Below, in pieces: positions 40,816 through 48,801 of a DNA stretch of 64,000 nucleotides. This stretch comes from JACVRW01 sp963827065. GTDB taxonomy: Bacteria > Actinomycetota > Thermoleophilia > Solirubrobacterales > Thermoleophilaceae. Position 1 is the stretch's first letter. Each line of letters opens with the position of its first letter. The stretch spans positions 186,001 to 250,000 of the forward strand of contig CAWGZM010000007.1 of NCBI GenBank assembly GCA_963827065.1, in the 5' to 3' direction. The notes beneath the pieces are model-generated. The model did not search any database. It was not told the DNA's origin and saw only the letters and a list, made by a program, of their open reading frames with translations. The position numbers and the translations under genes were made by a program.

Positions 40816-43107
40816 CTACTCGGAGCGCTCGGAGCGGTCCCGGTCGCGGTAGCGCGAACCGCCACGGTCCCGGTCGCGGTCGCGCCCGCCGCGGCCGCCG
40901 CCGTTCTCACGGTCGCGCCGGCCACGGCCGCCGCGGTCGCCGCGGCCGCCCTTGTCGCCGGTGCCCATCGACGCCAGCTCCTCGGGCGACTTGTCGGCAA
41001 TCTCCGGGTCGTCGGCGAGGCGTAGGCCGATACGGCCACGCTCGCGGTCGACCTCGACCACCTTGACCGCCAGCTCGTCGCCCCGGTTCACGACCTCCTC
41101 GACCGTGCTGGGGCGCTGGCCGGGCGCGATGTTCGAGATGTGCAGCAGGCCGTCGGTGCCCTTGGCGAGCTCGATGAAGGCGCCGAACGTGGTCGTCTTC
41201 ACGACCTTGCCGGTGAACTCGTCGCCGACCTCGACCTCCTTGGTCATCGAGCGGATGCGGTCGGTCAGGGCGTCGCCCTGGTCGCCGCTCTGCGCGTAGA
41301 TGCGCACCGTGCCGTCGTCGTCGATGTCGATCTGCGCGTCGAACTCCTCCGACAGCGCGCGGATCGTCTCGCCGCCCTTGCCGATGACCGCGCCGATCTT
41401 CTCGGTGTCGATCTGGATCTGCGAGATCCGCGGGGCGTACTGGGACAGCTCCGGGCGCGGCTCGGCGATGGCGTCGGCCATCTTGCCCAGGATCGACATG
41501 CGAGCGTCCTTCGCCTGCGAGAGCGCGTCGCGCAAGATGTCGAACGTCACTCCGGTGATCTTGATGTCCATCTGCAGGGCCGTGATGCCCTCGGAGGTAC
41601 CGGCGACCTTGAAGTCCATGTCGCCCAGGTGGTCCTCCACGCCCGCGATGTCCGTGAGGACGACGTAGTCGTCGCCCTCCTTGATCAGGCCCATTGCCAC
41701 GCCGGCCACGGGCGCCTTGATCGGCACGCCCGCGTCCATCAGCGACAGCGTCGAGCCGCAGACCGAGGCCATCGAGCTCGAGCCGTTCGACTCGAGGATG
41801 TCCGAAACCACGCGGATCGTGTACGGGAACTCGTCGATCTTCGGCACCACGGGCACCAGTGCGCGCTCGGCGAGGGCGCCGTGACCGATGTCGCGTCGCT
41901 TGGGGCCGCGCATGAAGCCGGCCTCGCCCACCGAGAACGGCGGGAAGTTGTAGTGGTGGAAGTAGTGCTTGGCCTCCTGCAGGCCGAGCGTGTCGAGGCG
42001 CATCTCGTCACGGGTCGTGCCGAGCGCGGCGACCGAGAACGCCTGCGTCTGGCCGCGGGTGAAGATCGCGGAGCCGTGCAGGCGCGGGGCCGCCGGCACC
42101 TCGATCCAGATCTCGCGGATCTCCTCGGCGGCGCGGCCGTCGGGGCGCTTCTTGTCCACCGCGATGCGGCGGCGGATGATGTCCTTCTCGAGCTTGTCGA
42201 AGGCGCGCTGGACCTCGGCCCGGCGGGCGATCACGCCGTCCTCGTCGAGCTCGACCTCAGTGCCGAGAGCCTCGAGCACCTCCTCCTCGACGGCCTTGGT
42301 CGCGTCCTGGCGCTCGAGCTTGTCGGGCACCTGGGTCGCGGCGTCGAGGGCGTCGCCGAAGCGGGAGCTGATCTCGCTCAGGATCGACTCGTCGACCTGC
42401 GGCGGGGTCAGCTCGATCTTGTCCTTGCCGGCCTTGCGGCGCAGCTCATGCTGGGCCTCGCAGAGGCGCTTGATCTCGGCGTGCGCGATGTCGAGCGCGT
42501 CGAGGATCTCGGCCTCGGTGATCTCGTTGGCGCCGGCCTCGACCATCAGGATGGCCTCCTCGGTACCCGCGACCACGAGGTCGAGCGGGGACTCGAGCAG
42601 CCACTCCTCATCGGGGTTGACGAGGAAGTTGCCCTCGCCGTCCTGGCCGATGCGAACGGCGCCCACGGGCGCCGGGAAGGGGATGTCGGAGACCATCAGC
42701 GCCGCGCTCGCGCCGTTCATGGCGAGCACGTCATAGGGATGCATGTGGTCGATCGACATCGGAATCGAGACCAGCTGGGTCTCGCGGTTCCAGCCCTTCG
42801 GGAAGAGCGGGCGCAGCGGCCGGTCGATCATGCGGGCGGTAAGAGTGGCCTTCTCGCCGGCGCGGCCCTCGCGGCGGAAGAAGCTGCCGGGGATCTTGCC
42901 CGCGGCGTACATGCGCTCCTCCACGTCGACGGTCAGCGGGAGGAAGTCGACGTCGCGGGGATTACCAGCGGTCGCCGTGCAGAGAACCTTGGTCTCGCCG
43001 GCGGTAACGACGACGGAGCCGCTCGCCTGCCTGGCGAGCTTGCCGGTCTCGAACTCGATCGAGCTCCCGCCCATCTCGAGCGAGACCTGGCTCACATCAA
43101 CAGTCAT
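40816..43107 (-). CDS. pnp: Polyribonucleotide nucleotidyltransferase
   Basis: A 763-residue PNPase: two RNase PH domains (about 10-235 and 325-545) joined by an all-alpha linker, then KH (IGKGGETIRALSEEFDAQIDIDDDG) and S1 (GDEFTGKVVKTTTFGAFIELAKGTDGLLHISNI). It ends in a ~55-residue Arg/Gly/Asp tail (RGG and RDRD repeats) likely to bind RNA. It degrades RNA 3'-5' and complements RNases Y and J here. An AAGGACAGGA precedes the ATG. Confidence 0.97.
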   Translation of the reverse strand: MTVDVSQVSLEMGGSSIEFETGKLARQASGSVVVTAGETKVLCTATAGNPRDVDFLPLTVDVEERMYAAGKIPGSFFRREGRAGEKATLTARMIDRPLRPLFPKGWNRETQLVSIPMSIDHMHPYDVLAMNGASAALMVSDIPFPAPVGAVRIGQDGEGNFLVNPDEEWLLESPLDLVVAGTEEAILMVEAGANEITEAEILDALDIAHAEIKRLCEAQHELRRKAGKDKIELTPPQVDESILSEISSRFGDALDAATQVPDKLERQDATKAVEEEVLEALGTEVELDEDGVIARRAEVQRAFDKLEKDIIRRRIAVDKKRPDGRAAEEIREIWIEVPAAPRLHGSAIFTRGQTQAFSVAALGTTRDEMRLDTLGLQEAKHYFHHYNFPPFSVGEAGFMRGPKRRDIGHGALAERALVPVVPKIDEFPYTIRVVSDILESNGSSSMASVCGSTLSLMDAGVPIKAPVAGVAMGLIKEGDDYVVLTDIAGVEDHLGDMDFKVAGTSEGITALQMDIKITGVTFDILRDALSQAKDARMSILGKMADAIAEPRPELSQYAPRISQIQIDTEKIGAVIGKGGETIRALSEEFDAQIDIDDDGTVRIYAQSGDQGDALTDRIRSMTKEVEVGDEFTGKVVKTTTFGAFIELAKGTDGLLHISNIAPGQRPSTVEEVVNRGDELAVKVVEVDRERGRIGLRLADDPEIADKSPEELASMGTGDKGGRGDRGGRGRRDRENGGGRGGRDRDRDRGGSRYRDRDRSERSE

Positions 43108-43230
43108 TCCTGTCCTTTCAGCCGCCTCCGGTTGGCGGCATGGCTTTCTTCATACGTCCGTTGCGAACCCGGGCAAGGCTAGCAACGCCACGACCGTGCA
43201 GCGGATCCGGAGGCGCTGAAAGAGCGCTTT

Positions 43231-43560
43231 CTAGGCGGGATTCTCGGCGGGCACGGACTGGTCCGCACCCTCCTCGCCACGCTCGAAGCGGCCGCCCCGC
43301 GAGGCCTCCCCGTCCGGGGTCGGCATGCGCTGGGCGAGCTCGATCACCGCGGTCGAGCCGGCGACCCCGGCCGTGAGCGCCGCGAGCGCCCAGCCGCTTC
43401 CCTTGAGCTCGAGTCCGAGCGCCTCGTCGACAGAAGGTCTCCCCGGCCCCGAGTCGGTCAGCGCGATCGCCGCCGCGACCAGGGCGAGGTTGAACTCGTA
43501 GCCGCCGCCCGTGTTCCAGAGGCCCTTGTCGAAGTGGACCTTGCGGATGGCCGTCCTCAT
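43231..43560 (-). pseudogene. DoxX-family remnant (5'-truncated)
   Basis: About 109 codons. The segment VHFDKGLWNTGGGYEFNLALVAAAIALTDSGPGRPSVDEAL matches the C-terminal half of DoxX/YphA membrane proteins, with the typical G-G-x-E-y motif and the GPGRxSxD end. The first two transmembrane helices and the quinone-like N-terminal half are missing, and I could not find them in another frame upstream. No ribosome binding site precedes the only ATG. It may be decayed or expressed as a short membrane protein with two helices. It follows the DsbA-like gene. Confidence 0.5.
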
Positions 43561-43668
43561 CGTCCCGGTCAGGTGGGTCCGTGGCCCATGAACAGGCCGC
43601 CGATCGTGGCTCGTGCCAGCACTCTTCCGCTGTCCATTGGGCACTTATTCCCAGTAAGTATGAGCGAA

Positions 43669-44184
43669 TCAAGGGGCGCCCAGGGCGGCGCGAAATGCAT
43701 CGCCCGGCACCCCCGGATGGGCCTGGCCCGCGACGAACTGCGTGGGCGTCGTCGTCACCCCCGCCCGGATGCCGCCGCGGAAGTCGAGCTCGACGTGCTC
43801 GCGCGCAGTTTCGGAGCGCCGGTCGGCCTCGAAGCGGTCCAGGTCGAGTCCGATCCGCTCCGCGCGCTCCCACAGGTGGGGGTCGTCGAGATGACCCTGG
43901 TCCTCGAGCAGCGAGTCGTGCATCTCCCAGAAGCGCCCCTGCAGGCCGGCCGCGTGCGCGGCCGCGGCGAGCACGCGGGCCCGCGGGTGCTTCGAGGTCA
44001 CGGGGAAGTGCCGGAACACCCTCGTGACGGGCAGCTCCTTGAGGATGAGGTGCGCCGCGGCGCAGTAGGGGCACTCGAGGTCTGCGTACTCGATCACCAC
44101 CGGGCCGCTGCCGCGGACGTGGTCGCCCGGGCCCGGCTCAGGCGGTGGCGCGCTGCTCCAGGGCGTCGAAGATGAGGTTGGCAC
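43669..44184 (-). CDS. DsbA-like thioredoxin-fold protein
   Basis: A protein of about 171 residues with a CPYC active site (VVIEYADLECPYCAAAHLILK), a helical insertion (LLEDQGHLDDPHLWERAERIGLD) and a cis-Pro loop GVTTTPTQFV. There is no signal peptide, so it is probably cytoplasmic, of the FrnE/DSBA subgroup. The GTG start given here makes a 47-nt overlap with the peroxiredoxin gene; a second GTG (near 44100) would remove it but cut close to the first strand. Adjacent peroxiredoxin suggests a shared thiol-redox role. Confidence 0.8.
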   Translation of the reverse strand: MPTSSSTPWSSAPPPEPGPGDHVRGSGPVVIEYADLECPYCAAAHLILKELPVTRVFRHFPVTSKHPRARVLAAAAHAAGLQGRFWEMHDSLLEDQGHLDDPHLWERAERIGLDLDRFEADRRSETAREHVELDFRGGIRAGVTTTPTQFVAGQAHPGVPGDAFRAALGAP

Positions 44185-44599
44185 CGGGGATCTCGAGCGG
44201 CGGGGACTGATAAGCCCACGTGACGATGCCCTCGGGGTCGACCATCACGAGCGCGCGGCCGGCCACGCCGAAGTCCTCGACGAAGACGCCGTAGGCCTTC
44301 GCAACCTCGCCCTTCGGGTGGAAGTCGGAGAGCAGCGGCATCGAGACGCCGAGGTGCTGCTGGAAGGCCTTGTGGGAGAAGGCCCCGTCGACCGAGATGC
44401 CGACGAGCGTCGCGCCCTGCTCCTCGATCTGCGGCAGTACCTCCTGGTAGAGGTTCAGCTGATCTGTGCAGGTCGGGCTGAAGTCGGCCGGGTAGAAGAC
44501 GAGCACGACGGTGCGCCCGCGGAAGTCCGCCAGCGACACCTTCTTCCCATCCTGGTCCGGCAGCGTGAAGTCCGGCGCCACGGAGCCGGGCTCGATCAT
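44138..44599 (-). CDS. bcp: Peroxiredoxin, Bcp/AhpE-like
   Basis: A 153-residue thiol peroxidase. The peroxidatic Cys lies in VVLVFYPADFSPTCTDQL, which keeps the TxxC form, and the catalytic Arg is in VAGRALVMVDPEG. There is no second Cys in the usual Bcp position, so resolving probably needs an external thiol, perhaps the neighbouring DsbA-like protein. The ATG overlaps the rpsO TGA (ATGA). Confidence 0.88.
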   Translation of the reverse strand: MIEPGSVAPDFTLPDQDGKKVSLADFRGRTVVLVFYPADFSPTCTDQLNLYQEVLPQIEEQGATLVGISVDGAFSHKAFQQHLGVSMPLLSDFHPKGEVAKAYGVFVEDFGVAGRALVMVDPEGIVTWAYQSPPLEIPGANLIFDALEQRATA

Positions 44600-44865
44600 C
44601 GGCGGAGGCCGAGCTCCTGGATGAGCGACCGGTAGCGGTCGATGTCCGACTTCTGCAGGTACTTGAGCAGCCGGCGGCGCTTGCCGACGAGCATGAGCAG
44701 CCCGCGACGCGAGTGATGGTCCTTCTTGTGCTCGCGCAGGTGCTCGGTGAGCTCGTTGATGCGCGCGGTGAGCAGCGCCACCTGGACCTCGGTGGAGCCG
44801 GTGTCGGCATCCCCGCGCCCATGCTTGGCGACGATCTCGCGCTTTGCCTCTGCCGTCAGTGACAT
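44596..44865 (-). CDS. rpsO: 30S ribosomal protein S15
   Basis: An 89-residue S15 with the conserved LTAEAKREIVAKHG start, DTGSTEVQVALLTARINELTEHLREHKKDHHSRRGLLMLVGKRRRLLKYL core and RYRSLIQELGLRR end. It binds 16S rRNA helices 20-22 as a primary assembly protein. The longer open frame upstream is not protein-like, so I used the canonical start. It is usually next to pnp; here four short genes intervene. Confidence 0.98.
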   Translation of the reverse strand: MSLTAEAKREIVAKHGRGDADTGSTEVQVALLTARINELTEHLREHKKDHHSRRGLLMLVGKRRRLLKYLQKSDIDRYRSLIQELGLRR

Positions 44866-44888
44866 TCGGCGGAAAACCGTAGCAGCCG

Positions 44889-45410
44889 TCAGTGGCTGTC
44901 GATCAGGTGGGAGAGCTCGGTCTCCCACTTGGACCAATCCGGCTCACGGGAGGCGTCGGTCAGGTAGCGCTCGAGGCTGGCGTGGAACGCGGTGCCGCGG
45001 GCCGTCGCAGAGCTCTCGAGCGTGATCCCCTCGCGCTCGGCCCAGGCGGCCAGGCGGGAGCGGGCGTCGCTCAGGTCGTCGACCTCGGCGTGGCTGTAGG
45101 GCCCGACGTGGAGGAAGATGGCGTAGCGGCCGCCCGGCAGCGTGCCGGCGTGCACGGGCCCGTCGGCGTCCGGCGCGGCGGCGGTGGGCACGCCGAGCTC
45201 GAAGCGCAGTGGCTGCCCGCCCGGCGACAGCTCGAGGTAGCGGATGAACGGCGCGCCCGCGGGCGCGATGCCGCGGCTCCCGAGCCAGCCGAAGAGCTCG
45301 GGGAACGAGCGGTCGATGAAGCTCCGGAACTCCCCCTCATCCGACGCCTCGCCGGCGATCCCGGCATAGGGCTCCTCTGCGCGCTGTTCGATTCTGGGCT
45401 CGTGGTTCAT
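44889..45410 (-). CDS. GyrI-like small-molecule binding domain protein
   Basis: A 173-residue protein of the SOUL/GyrI-like fold found as the effector domain of AraC- and MerR-type regulators. Features are the opening YAGIAGEASDEGEFRSFIDRSFPELFGWL, the FELGVPTAA strand, the LPGGRYAIFLHVGPYSHAEV segment and the W-x-x-W-x-x-E-L ending. No DNA-binding domain is attached. Similar free-standing proteins bind hydrophobic ligands or DNA gyrase; the ligand here is unknown. The gap to rpsO is only 23 nt. Confidence 0.8.
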   Translation of the reverse strand: MNHEPRIEQRAEEPYAGIAGEASDEGEFRSFIDRSFPELFGWLGSRGIAPAGAPFIRYLELSPGGQPLRFELGVPTAAAPDADGPVHAGTLPGGRYAIFLHVGPYSHAEVDDLSDARSRLAAWAEREGITLESSATARGTAFHASLERYLTDASREPDWSKWETELSHLIDSH

Positions 45411-45438
45411 ATGCCTGTGACCGGCGCCCGGCGGCCGG

Positions 45439-46350
45439 TTAATCGGCGCGCTCGGCGATCGCCGCCGCCTGCTCGACGTCTGCGTTCATCTGACGAACCA
45501 GCGCGTCGACCGAGTCGAAGCGCTTCTCGCCGCGCAGGCGCTCGAGGAAGGCGAGCCGCAGCGTCTCGCCGTAGATGTCGCCGTCGAAGCCGATCAGGTG
45601 CGCTTCGACGAGCAGGCCGCGACCGGTCGCGAAGGTCGGGCGCACGCCGACGTTGACTGCGGCCGGAATGCCCTCGGCGGGCTGTTCGGGCAAGGAGGTC
45701 AGGTAGGCGGTCGCGGCGTAGACGCCGTGGCCGGGACAGACGTAGGCGTCGTCGGGCACCAGGTTGGCGGTCGGCATGCCGAGCTCGCGACCGCGCTTGT
45801 CGCCGTGCACCACCTCGCCCTCGAAGAGGAACGGAGCGCCCAGGAACTCGGCCGCCTCGCTCACCTCACCGGCGGCCACCAGGCCGCGGATGTGGCTCGA
45901 GGAGATCGTCTCGCCCTCTGCCTCGACAAGCGAGACGATGCGCGTCTCGAACTCTTCGTGGCCCGCGAGGAACTCCGCCGTGCCCTTGGCGCTCTTGCCG
46001 AAGCGGAAGTTCTCTCCCACCGAGACCGTCTGCGCGCCGAGCCGGGTCACCAGCACGTCCTGCACGAACGCCTCCGCGCTCTGCTCCGAGAAGCCGCGGT
46101 CGAAGGGGATGATCACGAGCTCCTCGACGCCCAGCCCGGCGATCAGGTCGCGCTTGACCGGAAAGGGGCTGATCAGCTTGGGCGTCGCCTCCGGATGGAT
46201 CACCGACAGCGGGTGCGGGTCGAACGTGAGCACGGTGCTCGAGCCGCGGATCACCTCGCGATGGCCGAGATGGACGCCGTCGAACGTGCCGATCGCGAGG
46301 CTGCGCGGGCCGGACCCGGGCTCCACCTTGGTTAGCTCGACCACCTTCAT
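45439..46350 (-). CDS. ribF: Bifunctional riboflavin kinase/FAD synthetase
   Basis: A 303-residue RibF. The adenylyltransferase half has the nucleotidyl-transferase motif GTFDGVHLGH and SSSHIR (near 150); the kinase half has GKxxGRxLGxPTANL in the form GDKRGRELGMPTANL and the HLIGFDGDIYGETLRLAFLERLRGEKRF ending. It makes FMN and FAD. The ATG overlaps the truB stop (ATGA), a frequent gene pair downstream of rbfA. Confidence 0.97.
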   Translation of the reverse strand: MKVVELTKVEPGSGPRSLAIGTFDGVHLGHREVIRGSSTVLTFDPHPLSVIHPEATPKLISPFPVKRDLIAGLGVEELVIIPFDRGFSEQSAEAFVQDVLVTRLGAQTVSVGENFRFGKSAKGTAEFLAGHEEFETRIVSLVEAEGETISSSHIRGLVAAGEVSEAAEFLGAPFLFEGEVVHGDKRGRELGMPTANLVPDDAYVCPGHGVYAATAYLTSLPEQPAEGIPAAVNVGVRPTFATGRGLLVEAHLIGFDGDIYGETLRLAFLERLRGEKRFDSVDALVRQMNADVEQAAAIAERAD

Positions 46351-47156
46351 GCGGGCGCGAACACTATGACGGGCCGCAGCTCCCCCGCGTGCGGCTCGCC
46401 GATCGCGATCAGCTCCCCCTCGTGGGTGAGCCGCAGCTGCGCCGGTGCATCCGGCCCGGCGGCCAGTCGGCGGCCGTGGCGGACCGCCTGCGCCTCCTCC
46501 CCGGAGAGCGGGCGCTCCGGCAGGAAGGCGAGTGCCTCCGCGAGCGGCAGCAGGCGCTCACCCGCATCGGCGAGCCGGAACGGGCCGACCGCGGTGCGCT
46601 CGAGCTCATCGCAGTACGCGTCGCCGAGGTCGGAGACGAGCACGCGCACGTAGGTTCCCGACGAGCACTCGATCTCGAAGGCCGCACGCTCGCCCTCGTG
46701 CCAGAGGAGCTCAGCCCGGTGCACCCGGATCGGCCGCGGCTCGAGCTCGACCCGCTCGCCGCTCCTGGCCAGCTCGTAGGCGCGCCTCCCTCCCACCCGC
46801 ACAGCCGAGTGCGCCGGCGGGCGCTGGAGCTGCTCCCCGACCGGGATCTCGAGCCGGTCGGGAACCCGACCGGTGCGGGTGAGCCGGCCGTCGCGGTCGC
46901 CGGTGTCGGAGGTCCAGCCGAGCCGCGCGACGGCCCGGTAGGTCTTCGGCAGCGCCATCAGGAAGCGCTGCGCGCGCGTGGCGCGGCCGACGAGCACGAG
47001 CAGCAGGCCCGTCGCGAACGGGTCGAGCGTGCCGGCGTGGCCGACCTTCGTGCCGCGCGGAAGCTCCCGCCGCACGCGCGCGACGACGTCGTGCGAGGTC
47101 ACCCCCGCGGGCTTGTCGACCAGCAGGACGCCGTCAGCGGGCGGCGGCGCGGTCAA
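46347..47156 (-). CDS. truB: tRNA pseudouridine(55) synthase
   Basis: A 269-residue TruB. It has the LVDKPAGVTSHDVV opening and the catalytic Asp in GHAGTLDPFATGLL, plus the SGTYVRVLVSDLGDAY segment. It isomerises U55 in the T loop of tRNAs. The start is TTG overlapping the nrnA stop (TTGA). It lies between nrnA and ribF in the rimP-nusA-infB operon. Confidence 0.97.
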   Translation of the reverse strand: MTAPPPADGVLLVDKPAGVTSHDVVARVRRELPRGTKVGHAGTLDPFATGLLLVLVGRATRAQRFLMALPKTYRAVARLGWTSDTGDRDGRLTRTGRVPDRLEIPVGEQLQRPPAHSAVRVGGRRAYELARSGERVELEPRPIRVHRAELLWHEGERAAFEIECSSGTYVRVLVSDLGDAYCDELERTAVGPFRLADAGERLLPLAEALAFLPERPLSGEEAQAVRHGRRLAAGPDAPAQLRLTHEGELIAIGEPHAGELRPVIVFAPA

Positions 47157-48154
47157 GCATTCAGGGCCGCGAGCTGCTCACGGACCTGCTCGCGCAGCCG
47201 CTCGACGAGCTCCGGGTACGGCACGGCGGTGGAGAATCCGGCGGCCTGCGGGTGGCCGCCGCCGCCGAAGCCGCGGGCGACCCGCGACACGTCGACGCTG
47301 CCGTCGGTGGCGCGCAGGCTCACCTTGCGCAAGCCCTCACGGTCCTCGGCCAAGAGCTCGCGCACCAGCACCGCCACGCGCGTGCCCTCGACGGCGCGCA
47401 TGTGGTCGACGACGCCCTCCGAGTCGGTCTCGAGCGCCCCGGTGGCCTCGTAGTCCTGTTTCGTCAGGTGGGCGATCGTGATCACGCCGTCGTCGTGGCG
47501 CTCGACGCTCGCGAGCGCGCGCTGCAGCAGCTGCAGGCGCCGGAACGGAAGGTCCTCCCACAGCCGCCGGTAGACCTGGTGCGGCTGCACGCCGGCCTCG
47601 ATCAGCTCGGCGGCCATGCGGTGGGCGTCGGGCGAGGTGTTCTCGTACATGAAGCGGCCGGTGTCGGTGACGAGCCCTACGTAGAGCGCGTCGGCGATGC
47701 CGGGCGTGATCACGACGTCGAGTTCCTTCGACAGCCGCCAGACGATCTCCGCGGTGCAGGAGGCCTGCGGGCACACCAGGTTCACCGTGCCGAAGCGGGT
47801 GTTGTCGTGGTGGTGGTCGATGTTGAGGATGTGGAGCCCGTCCTCCTGCAGGAAGTCGACCGGCATGCGGTCGATGTTTCCGCAGTCGAGGAAGACGATC
47901 GTCCGCTCAGCGACGTCCGCGGGCGACGCGCCGACGAGCCCCTCGAACGAGAAGCCGCGGTACTCCCAGGGCAGCGGGAACTCGTCGGGCGACATGTACA
48001 TGAGCGAGTCCTTGCCGAGCTGCTCGAGCAGCCGGTGCATGGCGAGCAACGAGCCGAGGGCGTCGCCGTCGGGGTTCTCGTGGGTGGTGAGGAGGAGCTT
48101 GTCGGCCTGGCGCAGCTCTTGGAGCACCTGTTCCTGCTCGGTGACGACCGTCAT
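47153..48154 (-). CDS. nrnA: DHH phosphoesterase, NrnA-type oligoribonuclease/pAp phosphatase
   Basis: A 333-residue DHH/DHHA1 protein. The metal motifs are visible: NPDGDALGSLLAMHRLL, FLDCGNIDR, IDHHHDNTRFG, and D in VTDTGRF; the DHHA1 domain has GGGGHPQAAGF. NrnA degrades short RNA oligonucleotides and converts pAp to AMP, and some members hydrolyse linear di-adenylate. The ATG overlaps the rbfA TGA. It is standard in this operon position. Confidence 0.92.
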   Translation of the reverse strand: MTVVTEQEQVLQELRQADKLLLTTHENPDGDALGSLLAMHRLLEQLGKDSLMYMSPDEFPLPWEYRGFSFEGLVGASPADVAERTIVFLDCGNIDRMPVDFLQEDGLHILNIDHHHDNTRFGTVNLVCPQASCTAEIVWRLSKELDVVITPGIADALYVGLVTDTGRFMYENTSPDAHRMAAELIEAGVQPHQVYRRLWEDLPFRRLQLLQRALASVERHDDGVITIAHLTKQDYEATGALETDSEGVVDHMRAVEGTRVAVLVRELLAEDREGLRKVSLRATDGSVDVSRVARGFGGGGHPQAAGFSTAVPYPELVERLREQVREQLAALNA

Positions 48155-48486
48155 GCGTCGTCGTCCAGCAGCTCGGTGATGCGCATACCTCTGTCTATCG
48201 ACTCGTCGAAGACGAACTGAAGCGTGGGCGTCCACTTCATCCGCAGCTCACCGGCGACCGCTTGCTGCAGCACCCCGTGTGCCGACTCGAGCCCCTCCAG
48301 CGTGGCGGCGCGCTCCTCCTCGGAGCCGAGCACGCTCACGTATACGCGCGCGTGGCGCAGGTCGGGGCTTGTCTCAACGCCGGTCACGGTGACGAATCCT
48401 ATGCGTGGGTCCCGAAGGCCTTCGGCGATCCTTGCCGAGACGACCTCACGGACCGCCTCATTGACCCGGCGCATGCGGTCGGCCAT
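48151..48486 (-). CDS. rbfA: 30S ribosome-binding factor RbfA
   Basis: A 111-residue KH-fold protein with the family opening MRRVNEAVREVVSARIAEGLRDPRIGFVTVTGVETSPDLRHARVYVSVLG and the C-terminal RMKWTPTLQFVFDESIDRGMRI. RbfA helps mature the 16S 5' end and releases at late 30S assembly. It follows the DUF503 gene by 5 nt and is coupled to nrnA. Confidence 0.96.
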   Translation of the reverse strand: MADRMRRVNEAVREVVSARIAEGLRDPRIGFVTVTGVETSPDLRHARVYVSVLGSEEERAATLEGLESAHGVLQQAVAGELRMKWTPTLQFVFDESIDRGMRITELLDDDA

Positions 48487-48491
48487 GGTGG

Positions 48492-48797
48492 CTACCGCTC
48501 CCTCAGGTCTTGGGCGGACACAACAAGGCTTTCCACTGCGGCCTGTTCAGGAAACATGGAATCAACAAATCGGGTGATTCCGTCCGCGCGCTCGCGTGCG
48601 CCACGAGCGTCGCGCGCTACGACGGCGGCGGTCAGCGTCGCCCGCTGCCAGAGGTCGTGGTGGTCGGTCTCGGCCACCGTGGCGCCGAAACGGCGCTGCA
48701 GCTGGCCCTTCAGCGAGCTCAGTTCCCTGCGCTTGCCCTTGAGGCTTGCGTTGTCTGGGAAGTGGAGGTCGATCTCGATCAGGCAGACGAAGCTCAA
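48492..48797 (-). CDS. DUF503 family protein (YlxP-like)
   Basis: A 101-residue protein of the YlxP/DUF503 family: VCLIEIDLHFPDNASLKGKRRELSSLKGQLQRRFGATVAET is the conserved first half. It usually sits between infB and rbfA, as here, but its function is unknown. The start appears to be TTG. It overlaps the stop of a three-codon frame (ATG-AGC-CTT-TGA) whose own ATG overlaps the infB stop, so initiation may rely on coupling. Confidence 0.9.
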   Translation of the reverse strand: MSFVCLIEIDLHFPDNASLKGKRRELSSLKGQLQRRFGATVAETDHHDLWQRATLTAAVVARDARGARERADGITRFVDSMFPEQAAVESLVVSAQDLRER

Positions 48798-48801
48798 AGG
48801 C

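Noticed and set aside
41140..43182. A 680-codon plus-strand frame opposite pnp
   Set aside because: Composition (His/Arg/Asp/Leu-rich) is typical of an antisense shadow, and pnp on the other strand is unambiguous.
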